Below, piece by piece: positions 15,101-23,624 of a stretch of DNA of 64,000 nt. A program made the translations under genes and the position numbers. This DNA comes from Planococcus donghaensis. Its GTDB lineage: Bacteria; Bacillota; Bacilli; Bacillales_A; Planococcaceae. How positions within the stretch are numbered: the stretch's first letter is position 1; every line of letters begins with the position of its first letter. The DNA is taken from NCBI RefSeq assembly GCF_001687665.2, contig NZ_CP016543.2, positions 3,162,001-3,226,000 on the forward strand, written 5' to 3'. Under the pieces are notes generated by a model. That model worked only from the letters and a program-made list of their open reading frames with translations. It was not told the DNA's origin and made no database searches.

Positions 15101-16441
15101 TTAGATAAAAAAGCTTATGATCAACACTACCACGAAACCGGTTAACCCGATAATGGTTTCCATAACCGTCCATGACTTTAATGTATCTTTTACATCCATA
15201 CCGAAATAACGGTTAACTAACCAGAAGCCTGAGTCGTTAACGTGTGATAAGACGGTCGCGCCGGAAGCAATCGCGATAACGATTAATCCTAGTGCAGGTC
15301 CTGTCATGCCCACCATTTCAAGAAGTGGCGTGATCAAACCAGCAGCCGTTACCATCGCCACAGTTGCAGACCCTTGTGCTACACGTACGGCCGAAGCGAT
15401 CAAAAATGCCAAGACGATTGGCGGTAACGCCGAGTCGCCCATCATATCACCGAGTACTGCACCAACACCTGAGTCAATTAATACTTGCTTGAAAACACCA
15501 CCTGCACCCGTTACTAAAATGATAATACCTGCAGGTTCAAGCGCTTTCGTCGCAATATCTTGTACTTCTTGGCGCGAATACCCACGCTTTGTCCCCAACA
15601 AATAAAACGTCAGCAATGTTGCAATTGTCAACGCAACAAACGGATGACCAAGGAACGTTAAAATTTCACGTACCGTGTTGCCTTCTTCTAGCAACACACC
15701 GGATAAAGTATTCAATAAGATCAACACAAGCGGAATCAAAATCAATGACGTGATCATGCCAAAGCTTGGCAGGTCTTTATCGTATTCTTTCTTTTCAAGT
15801 TCCATGTAATCTGGAATTTCAATATGTAGCTTTTTGCCGATAAAACGTCCAAATACAGGTCCAGCCAAAATCATTGCGGGAATCCCGGCAAGCACACCGA
15901 ATAAAATAACCCAGCCAAGTTCTGCGCCAACTAATTCTGCAACCGCAATGGGTCCAGGCGTTGGTGGAATAAAACTATGCGTAACCGCAAGACCCGCGAG
16001 TAAAGGAATCCCGTAATGCAAAAGCGACTTCCCTGTTTTTCTAGCCAATCCGTACACAATCGGCACTAAAATAATAAAACCAACATCAAAAAATACAGGA
16101 ATCGCTACGATAAATCCAGTAATCCCTAACGCCCATTGTGCTTTGTCTTCCCCAAATTTAGCAATCATCGTAGCGGCTAAACGTTCTGCACCACCGGACA
16201 CTTCAAGCATTTTTCCGAACATCGCACCAAGTCCAACTACTACCGCAACAAATCCAAGTGTGCCCCCCATACCACTTTGAATAGATGCGATTACTTCATT
16301 CAGCGGCATACCCGCAGCAATCCCGACAAGTAAACTAACCAATAATAAGGCCACAAAAGCATGTAATTTCGTGCGAATAACTAAGAATAACAATAAAAAT
16401 ATACCTGCAAGCGCTACCATAATCAACATTGAACCTGACAT
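15101..16441 (-). CDS. gntP: Gluconate:H+ symporter (GntP family)
   Basis: A 446-residue GntP permease with about 12-14 hydrophobic segments. Family motifs include GFVAVVVGLGAMFGKMLEVSG, VFFDVGFIILVPIVYGLA and SHVNDSGFWLVNRYFGMD. The gene sits between gnd and gntK, which identifies gluconate as the likely substrate. The ATG at 16441 follows AAGGGGGAAAAAAT. Confidence 0.94.
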   Translation of the reverse strand: MSGSMLIMVALAGIFLLLFLVIRTKLHAFVALLLVSLLVGIAAGMPLNEVIASIQSGMGGTLGFVAVVVGLGAMFGKMLEVSGGAERLAATMIAKFGEDKAQWALGITGFIVAIPVFFDVGFIILVPIVYGLARKTGKSLLHYGIPLLAGLAVTHSFIPPTPGPIAVAELVGAELGWVILFGVLAGIPAMILAGPVFGRFIGKKLHIEIPDYMELEKKEYDKDLPSFGMITSLILIPLVLILLNTLSGVLLEEGNTVREILTFLGHPFVALTIATLLTFYLLGTKRGYSRQEVQDIATKALEPAGIIILVTGAGGVFKQVLIDSGVGAVLGDMMGDSALPPIVLAFLIASAVRVAQGSATVAMVTAAGLITPLLEMVGMTGPALGLIVIAIASGATVLSHVNDSGFWLVNRYFGMDVKDTLKSWTVMETIIGLTGFVVVLIISFFI

Positions 16442-16498
16442 ATTTTTTCCCCCTTGGTGTGCAACACATTTATAGTTGATCTTGTTTCATTTGGATAT

Positions 16499-16530
16499 GT
16501 CGCAACCAGCAATACCGGACTGGTTGCGAC
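16499..16530. other. Perfect hairpin between gnd and gntP without a T run
   Basis: GTCGCAACCAG (16499-16509) and CTGGTTGCGAC (16520-16530) form an 11-bp stem. No T run follows on the minus strand, so it is more likely an RNA-processing or stability element in the gnd-gntP message than a full terminator. Confidence 0.6.
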
Positions 16531-16557
16531 TTCTTCGTACTTTTAAACTACATTCAC

Positions 16558-17442
16558 TTACTTTTTCTCTACCGCATGGCCGCCAAATTCGTTGCGCTGA
16601 GCTGCGACGACTTTTCCTGCGAATGTGTCTTCTTCTAACGAACGGTAACGCATCATTAGCGACAAGGTAATCACTGGCGCCGGCACGTTCAAATCAAGCG
16701 CTGTTTCTACTGTCCACTTGCCTTCTCCAGAAGAGTTCATCACCCCTTTGATGCCTTCTAGTTTAGCGTCTTTTGAAAATGCATTTTTGGTCATTTCCAT
16801 TAAGTACGAGCTGATGATCGAGCCATTGTTCCAAACGTCAGCTACTTTTTCAAAGTCATAACCAAATGGACTTTTGTTGAGAATGTCAAAGCCTTCTGCA
16901 ATGGATTGCATCATGCCGTATTCAATTCCGTTATGAATCATTTTCAAGAAGTGACCACTTCCGGCTTCACCGGTATATAAATATCCATCTTGTACAGAAA
17001 TGTCTTTCAAAAGTGGTTCGATCGTTTTGAATTTCTCAGCGTCACCACCAATCATCGAACAAATTCCGTGACGCGCGCCTTCTGTTCCGCCACTTGTTCC
17101 ACAATCAAAGAAGAAAATTCCGTGCTCTTTTAAGTTTGCTGCACGACGTACAGTGTCTTTGTAGTTAGAGTTTCCACCATCAATAATGGAATCCCCTTCT
17201 TCGAGTAGCGGAATCAATCCTTGAATAACAGATTCTGTAATTTCTCCAGCGGGTACCATTAACCACAGCGTACGCGGTGCTTTTAGTTCTTTCACCATGG
17301 CCTCTATAGAAGAAACTTGGTTAAGATTGCTTTCTTCAACTACTGCATGACTGTCATAGCCGATGACTTCGTGATTATGATCGATTAAATTCAGTGCCAA
17401 GTTTAATCCCATTTTTCCTAAACCGATAATTCCAATTTCCAT
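16558..17442 (-). CDS. gnd: 6-phosphogluconate dehydrogenase, short YqeC/GndA type
   Basis: A 294-residue decarboxylating 6-phosphogluconate dehydrogenase of the short, usually NAD-preferring class (the classical enzyme is about 470 residues). Landmarks are the Rossmann loop GIIGLGKMGLNLA, LMVPAGEIT, IIDGGNSNYKDT, the catalytic FFDCGTSGGTEGA and GSGHFLKMIHNGIEYGMMQ. It converts 6-phosphogluconate from GntK to ribulose 5-phosphate. First gene of the operon; divergent from the RpiR regulator. Confidence 0.94.
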   Translation of the reverse strand: MEIGIIGLGKMGLNLALNLIDHNHEVIGYDSHAVVEESNLNQVSSIEAMVKELKAPRTLWLMVPAGEITESVIQGLIPLLEEGDSIIDGGNSNYKDTVRRAANLKEHGIFFFDCGTSGGTEGARHGICSMIGGDAEKFKTIEPLLKDISVQDGYLYTGEAGSGHFLKMIHNGIEYGMMQSIAEGFDILNKSPFGYDFEKVADVWNNGSIISSYLMEMTKNAFSKDAKLEGIKGVMNSSGEGKWTVETALDLNVPAPVITLSLMMRYRSLEEDTFAGKVVAAQRNEFGGHAVEKK

Positions 17443-17464
17443 TGAAAAGCCTCCCTTTCTAAAA

Positions 17465-17556
17465 AAGAATATTTTTCTTTATTTAATTCATTGTATCAAA
17501 TATTTTTCCGTACGCAACATGTTATTCTATAATAGACAGATATTTTTAAAGAAATG
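17465..17556. promoter_or_regulatory. Divergent gnd / regulator control region
   Basis: AAGAATATTTTTCTT (17465-17479) is a 15-bp imperfect palindrome with perfect 5-bp arms. Related ATATTTTT stretches occur near 17500 (CAAATATTTTTCCG) and 17543 (GATATTTTTAAAG). TATAAT at about 17531 is a likely -10 for the regulator. These repeats are candidate operators for the RpiR protein. Confidence 0.4.
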
Positions 17557-17567
17557 AGGCACGGCTC

Positions 17568-18419
17568 ATGAAACAACAGCAATTTGCGCTGGCTGCCATA
17601 CGCGGTAGTTACCGCCATTTTAGTGAAAAAGAAAAAAAGATTGCCGATTATGTATTAAATGACCCAAAGAATATTATTCATTTGACGATCAATCAAATTG
17701 CGGATGAATTAGGACTCGCGGAATCCACTGTTTTTCGCTTTTGCCAGCGCATTGGCTTTAAAGGATTCCAAGCTTTTAAAATTTCACTTGCCGCAGAAGT
17801 TGTCGCTCCTTTAAAAGACATTCATGAAAAAATCGAAGAAGGCGACAGCATTAATGCAGTTACTGAAAAAGTTTTCCGCTCCAATATCAAAACCTTGGAA
17901 GACACGTTACAAATTGTCGATGCTGAAGCGATGGAACAAGCTACTCAAAAGTTAATGAACGCTCGAAAAATCGATTTTTACGGCAATGGCGGATCTGCGA
18001 TGGTTGCGATGGATGGGTACCATAAGTTTGTTCGTCTAGGGCTTCACGTTTCGATGAATTTGGATTCCCATATGCAACTTATGGCCGCTTCTCAACTTCA
18101 ATCGGATGATGTGGCAATTGTCATTTCCCATTCGGGTTCAACGACTGAAGTACTCGATGTGCTCCGTGTATTAAAAGAAAAAGGTGTAACCATTATCTCT
18201 GTGACTAATTTTGCTAAGTCGCCGTTGTCTAAAGAAGCGGATATCGCTCTTTATACCGTTTCCGAAGAAACCGACTTCCGTTCAGAAGCTCTTTCTTCCC
18301 GAATTGCGCAATTGAGTTTAATCGATGCGCTTTATACCAATTTAATGATTCTTCGTGGCGATGATGGAAAAAAAGCACTTCAAGATATGCGCGAAGCCAT
18401 GTCGCATAGACGTCTGTAA
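17568..18419 (+). CDS. RpiR/MurR-family transcriptional regulator (gluconate operon)
   Basis: A 283-residue regulator. Residues 1-77 form an HTH_6 DNA-binding domain (FSEKEKKIADYVLNDP then ADELGLAESTVFRFCQRIGF). Residues about 110-250 form a SIS sugar-phosphate-binding domain (KIDFYGNGGSAMVA, VISHSGSTTEVL). It is divergently transcribed from gnd-gntP-gntK, so it most likely controls that operon in response to 6-phosphogluconate. In Bacillus subtilis this role is taken by GntR of another family, so this is a different regulatory solution. Confidence 0.92.
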   Translation: MKQQQFALAAIRGSYRHFSEKEKKIADYVLNDPKNIIHLTINQIADELGLAESTVFRFCQRIGFKGFQAFKISLAAEVVAPLKDIHEKIEEGDSINAVTEKVFRSNIKTLEDTLQIVDAEAMEQATQKLMNARKIDFYGNGGSAMVAMDGYHKFVRLGLHVSMNLDSHMQLMAASQLQSDDVAIVISHSGSTTEVLDVLRVLKEKGVTIISVTNFAKSPLSKEADIALYTVSEETDFRSEALSSRIAQLSLIDALYTNLMILRGDDGKKALQDMREAMSHRRL

Positions 18420-18426
18420 CCTTAAA

Positions 18427-18456
18427 AACCCGTTCCTTTTTCTTCAGGAACGGGTT
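18427..18456 (+). terminator. Terminator hairpin of the rpiR gene, left copy
   Basis: AACCCGTTCCT (18427-18437) pairs with AGGAACGGGTT (18446-18456). There is no T run after it: element R1 begins at the end of the stem. The T run follows a second copy of the hairpin at 18962. Confidence 0.85.
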
Positions 18457-18961
18457 CAGCTTGTAGACGAAAGAATTATTATATTAGTTAACGAATGAAT
18501 ATTCATCTTAACCTATATACTGGATCCTTCGCTCCATGCGGACGCTTTCCGCGGACGAAGCGCTGAGCCTCCTCGTCGCAAGCTCCTGCGGGGTCTCATC
18601 ACTCCGTTTTTCCGCAGGAAAGTCAGTGACCGAAGGGACTTCGGGCAGTGGCTTTGCGACGAAGCTAGCGCAGCGATGCAGGAGCATATTCTTTGCCCTT
18701 CGCCGCATTATGCTCCGGATCCTTGTGTGATTACTCGTTAATCCTCTTGAAATAAATTCGCTGGTTACTCTCTCTAATTAGAGCTATATGCTAACAACCG
18801 TTCTGGCCACGAAGACTCCTATGGGACAGCGAAAGCTGAAGACCCCGCAGGAACGCAAGTGACGAGGAGGCTGAAGCTGAGCCCATGGAAAGCGCAGTGG
18901 CCAGAACGGTTGTGGTTATACACAACTATAAATTTTCAATAGACTTTGTCTACGGTCTGAG
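18456..18961. mobile_element. Composite terminator-nested element R1
   Basis: A 506-bp noncoding element. Its ends are inverted copies: TCAGCTTGTAGACGAAAG at the left (18456) and, on the other strand, CTCAGACCGTAGACAAAG at the right (18944-18961). Inside are two GC-rich subunits in opposite orientation. B (18522-18722) is bounded by GGATCC repeats. A (18795-18912) is bounded by a perfect 16-bp inverted repeat, CAACCGTTCTGGCCAC. Both subunits carry GACCCCGCAGGA and GACGAGGAGGCT. Subunit B has an extra ~80 bp (about 18610-18695) absent from R3. Terminator hairpins flank both sides. No ORF is credible. Confidence 0.85.
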
Positions 18962-18996
18962 TCCGTTCCTTTTTCTTCAGGAACCGGTTTTTTCAT
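18962..18996 (+). terminator. Second copy of the rpiR terminator, right of R1
   Basis: CCGTTCCTTTTTCTTCAGGAAC matches the left hairpin at 18430-18451. This copy has one extra C in its 3' arm and ends in six T. It marks the right flank of the inserted element. Confidence 0.8.
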
Positions 18997-19104
18997 ATAA
19001 ATAAGCAGATGCATTGACACCCCCATCCCCTTGAGATAAGTTAATAAGATGAATTCCGATAGACTTTATAGGGATTTAACTTTTAAAGAAATGAGAGGTA
19101 CGTT

Positions 19105-20328
19105 ATGAAAGTCATATGGACGAAGTATTTAAATGCTTCATTGATTCTTAAAATTACGATTGCACTTATACTCGGCGTTGCCGTTGGGTTAATATTCGGA
19201 GAACAAGCAGCTGTTTTGGCACCTCTAGGTGACTTGTTGCTGAAATTACTAACCTTCTTAATCATTCCTTTAATCTTATTCACGATGATGGTTGGGATTA
19301 ATCAATCCTCTATCGGTGACCTTGGACGAATGGGTGGAAAAGTGTTTATCTACTACACGCTGAGTTCTGCTTTTGCCATTATTGTAGGTCTTACAGTAGC
19401 TAGCTTATTAAAACCCGGCTTAGGGATGCAAATGCAAGGCAATGAAACTTTTGACGTACCGGAAAACCCAGGCATCGTCAGTGTGTTGTTGAACATTGTC
19501 CCTTCTAATATTTTCACAGCGTTTACTGAACTCAATTTACTCGGCATTATTTTTATCGCTTTTGCTTTCGGCATTGCGTTATCTTATATGCGTAATTCGA
19601 CTGAACTTGGGAGCTTAGGCGAGCATTTATACAAAACCGTAAATGCATTAAATGAAATGACGTTGCTCGTCTTAAAAGCGGTGCTTCAATATGTCCCAAT
19701 CGGAATTTTTGCGATTATGGCTAAAACCGTTGGAAATCAAGGGTTAGATACGCTATTCTCTTTAGGCGAGATGGTCGTAGTATTATACGTTGCACTGATT
19801 GTTCAAATTGTGTTGTATGTATTGCTCTTATTGGCATTCAAAATAAACCCACTGGATTTCTTTAAACAAGCACGCACGCCTATGTTAACGGCATTTGTCA
19901 CGCAAAGTAGTTCGGGTACGTTGCCATTAACGTTGAATGCTGCGAAAAATTTAGGGCTATCCAAAAGTTTATATGGTTTTAGTTTGCCGCTCGGCGCCAC
20001 AATCAATATGGATGGTGCAGCAATACGGATTGCCGTTTCAGCGGTTTTCGCAGCCAATCTCGTTGGAGATCCATTAAGTATTTCTGAAATGCTGATGGTC
20101 GTTCTGGTTGGTACACTTGCATCGGTCGGCACTGCTGGTGTTCCGGGTGCTGGTATTGTGATGATTGCAACGGTATTTGTTCAATTAGGCTTACCGATCG
20201 AAGCGGTCGCATTGCTGACTGCTATTGATGCTTTAGTCGGAATGGGTGCCACAGGGCTTAACGTTACAGGAGACTTAGTCGGCACTACTCTCATTGATAA
20301 AAATGAAAAGAAACGACAAACAGCTTAA
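19105..20328 (+). CDS. Dicarboxylate/glutamate:cation symporter (DAACS family)
   Basis: A 407-residue GltP/GltT/DctA-type secondary transporter with about eight helices and two re-entrant hairpins. The signatures are AFVTQSSSGTLPLTL (hairpin 1), GATINMDGAA in helix 7 and GVPGAGIVMIATV (hairpin 2). Substrates are glutamate, aspartate or C4-dicarboxylates, driven by H+ or Na+. The ATG at 19105 follows AGAGG. It is monocistronic with its own terminator. Confidence 0.92.
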   Translation: MKVIWTKYLNASLILKITIALILGVAVGLIFGEQAAVLAPLGDLLLKLLTFLIIPLILFTMMVGINQSSIGDLGRMGGKVFIYYTLSSAFAIIVGLTVASLLKPGLGMQMQGNETFDVPENPGIVSVLLNIVPSNIFTAFTELNLLGIIFIAFAFGIALSYMRNSTELGSLGEHLYKTVNALNEMTLLVLKAVLQYVPIGIFAIMAKTVGNQGLDTLFSLGEMVVVLYVALIVQIVLYVLLLLAFKINPLDFFKQARTPMLTAFVTQSSSGTLPLTLNAAKNLGLSKSLYGFSLPLGATINMDGAAIRIAVSAVFAANLVGDPLSISEMLMVVLVGTLASVGTAGVPGAGIVMIATVFVQLGLPIEAVALLTAIDALVGMGATGLNVTGDLVGTTLIDKNEKKRQTA

Positions 20329-20333
20329 CAATC

Positions 20334-20375
20334 AAAACCCCTTAAAATGAGCAATTGCTCGTCTTAAGGGGTTTT
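20334..20375 (+). terminator. Terminator of the symporter gene
   Basis: AAAACCCCTTAA (20334-20345) pairs with TTAAGGGGTTTT (20364-20375), with an inner GAGCAATTGCTC palindrome. It can serve the convergent methyltransferase gene as well. Confidence 0.9.
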
Positions 20376-20385
20376 AACTATGACT

Positions 20386-20940
20386 TTAACTTCTTTTTTT
20401 AATCGCAAACAAATGAAACTCAGCATTTGCTTCTTTGTATTCAGTATAATCATCTAGCAAAATGTCCCATTCAAATGGCGAATTTTCGATGATTTGTTTT
20501 AATGTGTCTTCGCGTTGTCGTCCTTTAAGGAGACCGTTTACAAAGATGCCTCCCCCTTTTAACTCTGTTAGTATTTTCTCCACAAACTGCGTTTCTTTAG
20601 CCAAGTCATTTTGATAAAAATGCAGCATGGAATCTAGTAACACAATATCAATTTCTGCTGAAATCGAATATTCGTATACATTGCCAATACGTCCTTCTAC
20701 CGACAACTTTTGAAGTTTTGCTTGTCGATTTAGTTGTTCAATGCCAACACTTGAGTGATCGACGCCGATTACTTTATAACCTAGATTGCCTAATGGTAAA
20801 GCATCCCGACCTTGCCCACAGCCTAAATCCAAAACCGTTCCTTTTGTTTCGATAGTTGTAAAAAATGCTACAAGACCTGGATAGGGATTTCCAAAATAGT
20901 TTTCTTTTTCATAATAATTATCGTACGCCACTTTTTTCAT
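20386..20940 (-). CDS. Class I SAM-dependent methyltransferase
   Basis: A 184-residue Rossmann methyltransferase. Motif I is TVLDLGCGQGRDALPLG, the acidic end of strand 2 is KVIGVDHSS, and motif IV is IDIVLLDSMLHF. This resembles the TehB/UbiE-like group; the substrate is unknown. The ATG at 20940 follows GAGAGGG by six bases; an upstream ATG six codons earlier overlaps this site. Convergent with the symporter gene. Confidence 0.85.
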   Translation of the reverse strand: MKKVAYDNYYEKENYFGNPYPGLVAFFTTIETKGTVLDLGCGQGRDALPLGNLGYKVIGVDHSSVGIEQLNRQAKLQKLSVEGRIGNVYEYSISAEIDIVLLDSMLHFYQNDLAKETQFVEKILTELKGGGIFVNGLLKGRQREDTLKQIIENSPFEWDILLDDYTEYKEANAEFHLFAIKKRS

Positions 20941-21061
20941 AAGGTACCCTCTCTCCATAAAACTAGTAACTGTACATATTTTTTTAGGCTTTCATTAACA
21001 TTTGTCTGCTCTTCCGGTTTCCGTTATCCTTTAAAGGAGTATAGCAAAGGAGATGGCTTTC

Positions 21062-21655
21062 ATGACAACAATCGGATTTGTACGACACGGCATCACGGAT
21101 TGGAATATACAAGGCATCGCACAAGGGTCTGCGGACGTTTCACTTAACGATACAGGACTACAGCAGGCAGAAGCACTTGCAGAACGCTTAGCTCAAGAAG
21201 ACAAGTGGGACCGAATTATCTCAAGTGATTTGGCACGAGCAAAAGAAACGGCGGAGATCATTGGCAAAAAACTCAATTTACCTGTCAGCCATTTTGATAT
21301 CCGGCTGCGTGAAAGAAACGGCGGTAAAATCGAGGGCACTACAGAACAAGAACGCATTGAAAAATGGGGAGCCGATTGGCGTAGCCTCGACTTAGATATG
21401 GAAAATTTGGATGATGCAGCAGACAGAGGCCTCTCTTTAGTTGAAGACGTGTTAGCCCATTTCAAAGGCGAACGTGTCTTGCTTGTGAGTCATGGTGGAT
21501 TGATTGGCTTGACGTTAAAAAAACTAATACCTGACAAATTTACAAAAACGTCTTTAGACAACACATCTATTACGATTTTGACGAACGCTGAAAACAAATG
21601 GGATTGTTCATTGTATAATTGCACGGTGCATTTGGAAAATAGTAAAAGTTTTTGA
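21062..21655 (+). CDS. Histidine phosphatase (phosphoglycerate mutase-like)
   Basis: A 197-residue branch-1 histidine phosphatase. The catalytic RHG motif is in GFVRHGITDWN, the second Arg in SSDLARAKETAE, the acidic residue in RERNGGKIEG and the late catalytic His in LLVSHGGLIG. The substrate could be a small phosphate ester. The ATG at 21062 lies nine bases after AAAGGAG; an ATG directly abutting the ribosome site is rejected. Next gene starts 87 bp downstream. Confidence 0.88.
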   Translation: MTTIGFVRHGITDWNIQGIAQGSADVSLNDTGLQQAEALAERLAQEDKWDRIISSDLARAKETAEIIGKKLNLPVSHFDIRLRERNGGKIEGTTEQERIEKWGADWRSLDLDMENLDDAADRGLSLVEDVLAHFKGERVLLVSHGGLIGLTLKKLIPDKFTKTSLDNTSITILTNAENKWDCSLYNCTVHLENSKSF

Positions 21656-21742
21656 TGGCTTGCGTGACTCGTTCGTTCGGTGACTGTGATAAAGTAAACA
21701 ATAGTTAGCACGTCAAATACACGTAAGAAGGAGCGCTTTTTC

Positions 21743-22087
21743 ATGTATATCGTATCGAATCGCATTAAAATGAAACCCGGATTTGCAGAAAAAATGGCGC
21801 CTAATTTTTCACGCCCAGGCCCGTTGCAACAACTGGAAGGCTTTATCAAAGTGGAAGTCGCGATCACACAAAACTTGACAGAATACGATGAGCTAAACGT
21901 TAATATGTATTGGGAAACGCTCGAAAATTTCGAAGCTTGGAAAACGAGCGATGCGTTTAAACAAGCTCATAAACGCCCTGAAGCTAGTGGCGACGATAAT
22001 GAACCGAAAAAAGAATCCCCGATGCTAGGCAGTGAGCTCGTTATTACAAAAGTTGTCGGACTTATTGAAGCTACCACTTCAAGCTAA
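21743..22087 (+). CDS. IsdG-family haem-degrading monooxygenase
   Basis: A 114-residue ferredoxin-fold ABM-domain protein matching IsdG/IsdI in length and layout. The catalytic triad of that family, Asn7-Trp67-His77 in Staphylococcus IsdG, is visible here as Asn6 (YIVSNRIKM), Trp66 (FEAWKTSD) and His76 (FKQAHK). It probably opens haem to release iron. It lies near a ferredoxin-NADP reductase-like gene, a Fur box and a siderophore transporter, which supports iron acquisition. No Fur box is obvious directly upstream of it. Confidence 0.85.
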   Translation: MYIVSNRIKMKPGFAEKMAPNFSRPGPLQQLEGFIKVEVAITQNLTEYDELNVNMYWETLENFEAWKTSDAFKQAHKRPEASGDDNEPKKESPMLGSELVITKVVGLIEATTSS

Positions 22088-22095
22088 GTGAAATA

Positions 22096-22130
22096 GACAG
22101 ATGGCCTAATTGAGGCTATCTGTTTATTTT
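22096..22130 (+). terminator. Terminator of the IsdG-like gene
   Basis: ACAGATGGCCT (22097-22107) pairs with AGGCTATCTGT (22113-22123), followed by a T-rich tract. Confidence 0.8.
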
Positions 22131-22180
22131 TTGATTTTTCATACTACCTGACTATTATCTCTTAACAAGGAGTCCCTATT

Positions 22181-23380
22181 ATGAGCAAATTAAAGCCCGC
22201 TTTATGGACAAGAGATTTTATCCTTACTTCATTGGTAAATTTCTTTTTGGTCCTCATTTTTTACCTATTGATGGTAACGATTGCTGTTTACGCGGTAACT
22301 GAATACGGTGCTTCAACGAGTCAAGCCGGATTAGTTACTGGCATATTCATCTTAGGTGCATTGACTGGCCGGATTTTCATCGGTCGTAGCATTGATAAAA
22401 TTGGTCGCAAAAAAACATTAATTATCGGTACGGCTTTATTTACGTTAACAACGTTTTTCTACTTTTTGAATTTTGGACTTCCCTTTTTAATGGCTAATCG
22501 CTTTCTTCATGGCATGACTTTAGGAATGGCCAGTACTGCTGCTGGAACCATTGTGGCGCAAATTATCCCTATGACCCGTAAAGGTGAAGGCATTGGCTAT
22601 TTTAGCATGAGCTCAACTTTGGCAGCGGCATTTGGTCCGTTTATTGGCTTAATGTTGAGTCAATACAGCAGTTATGAAATGATCTTTACTGTTTGTTTAG
22701 CTCTTGGTGTAGTCACTTTCGTGGTTTCTTTGTTAGTATATGTACCGCCGGTAGAGGCACCCCCAAACGCTTACGTTACGAAAGGGTTTAAATTTTCAAG
22801 TTTTGTCGAACCAAAAGCTGTACCTATTGCCATTGTTTGTTTAGTGATTGCACTTTGTTATTCAAGCGTTTTGTCGTTTATCAATTTTTATGCGATGGAG
22901 GAAAACCTTGTTCAAGCTGCTAGTTACTTTTTCTTGGTTTATGCAATTGCCATTTTACTATCTCGTCCCTTTACAGGGCGACTGATGGATTTAAAAGGTG
23001 CCAACTTTATTATGTACCCAGCATTTGTGCTTTTTGCAGCGGGATTGTTTTTGTTGAATGTATCTAGCAGTAGTGCTGGCTTATTAGTAGCAGGTGCATT
23101 AATTGGATTTGGGTTCGGTAACATGCAGTCGACGACTCAAGCTGTAGCGATAAAGTTAACGCCAACTCACCGCATGGGTCTTGCGACATCGACATTTTTC
23201 ATCGCGATGGATGCCGGACTAGGTTTTGGACCTTATTTTCTTGGCTTTATCATTCCAATGATCGGGTATTCCTCACTTTATGGAATTTTAGGTTTTGTCG
23301 TGCTTGCTACTTCTATTCTTTATTATGTATTGCATGGCAAAAAAGAACGTGCTGATGCAGTTGCATTGGGTTATAAATAA
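22181..23380 (+). CDS. MFS transporter
   Basis: A 399-residue, 12-helix major facilitator. Motif A is GRIFIGRSIDKIGRKKTL between helices 2 and 3, and the second-half counterpart is LSRPFTGRLMDLKGAN. The helix 5 region carries a G-rich motif C-like stretch (STLAAAFGPFIG), typical of exporters. The surroundings (haem oxygenase, siderophore importer) allow the guess that it exports a siderophore or a drug, but the sequence alone does not show it. Confidence 0.88.
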   Translation: MSKLKPALWTRDFILTSLVNFFLVLIFYLLMVTIAVYAVTEYGASTSQAGLVTGIFILGALTGRIFIGRSIDKIGRKKTLIIGTALFTLTTFFYFLNFGLPFLMANRFLHGMTLGMASTAAGTIVAQIIPMTRKGEGIGYFSMSSTLAAAFGPFIGLMLSQYSSYEMIFTVCLALGVVTFVVSLLVYVPPVEAPPNAYVTKGFKFSSFVEPKAVPIAIVCLVIALCYSSVLSFINFYAMEENLVQAASYFFLVYAIAILLSRPFTGRLMDLKGANFIMYPAFVLFAAGLFLLNVSSSSAGLLVAGALIGFGFGNMQSTTQAVAIKLTPTHRMGLATSTFFIAMDAGLGFGPYFLGFIIPMIGYSSLYGILGFVVLATSILYYVLHGKKERADAVALGYK

Positions 23381-23392
23381 CTGCTCCGCAAA

Positions 23393-23422
23393 AAAACGCT
23401 TAACCTTTAGGTTAGGCGTTTT
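23393..23422 (+). terminator. Terminator of the MFS gene
   Basis: AAACGCTTAACC and GGTTAGGCGTTT form a stem with a 4-nt loop, ending in T. It sits six bases before the stop of the convergent small ORF. Confidence 0.85.
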
Positions 23423-23428
23423 CATATT

Positions 23429-23539
23429 TTACTGCTCTTTTTTCAACCTAGCTACTTCACTCTCAAGAAAATTTAGGCGTTTATGAATTCGATAAAATAT
23501 TGGCAAATACGCTATGACCACTATGATCATCCATCCCAT
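23429..23539 (-). CDS. 36-residue single-pass membrane protein
   Basis: The ATG at 23539 is preceded nine bases upstream by a strong GGGGGA site. The product starts MGWMIIVVIAYLPIFYRIHK and ends in a short amphipathic helix, ESEVARLKKEQ. The plan of one N-terminal helix plus a Glu/Lys-rich coiled-coil tail is that of many small bacillal membrane proteins. It also resembles the interrupted ORF at 11.8-11.9 kb. Function unknown; the gene is easily missed because it is short. Confidence 0.7.
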   Translation of the reverse strand: MGWMIIVVIAYLPIFYRIHKRLNFLESEVARLKKEQ

Positions 23540-23624
23540 GGCACATCCCCCTTTTCCACACTTTACCATACATTTTTTGCAAATAAAGGTGAGTTTAAAG
23601 ATTTTAAATGGATGTACCTTTCTC

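Noticed and set aside
18508..18730. Two overlapping 64-66-codon ORFs in element R1
   Set aside because: They run through palindromic GC-rich subunits in both directions, lack ribosome sites, and are not kept in R2 or R3.
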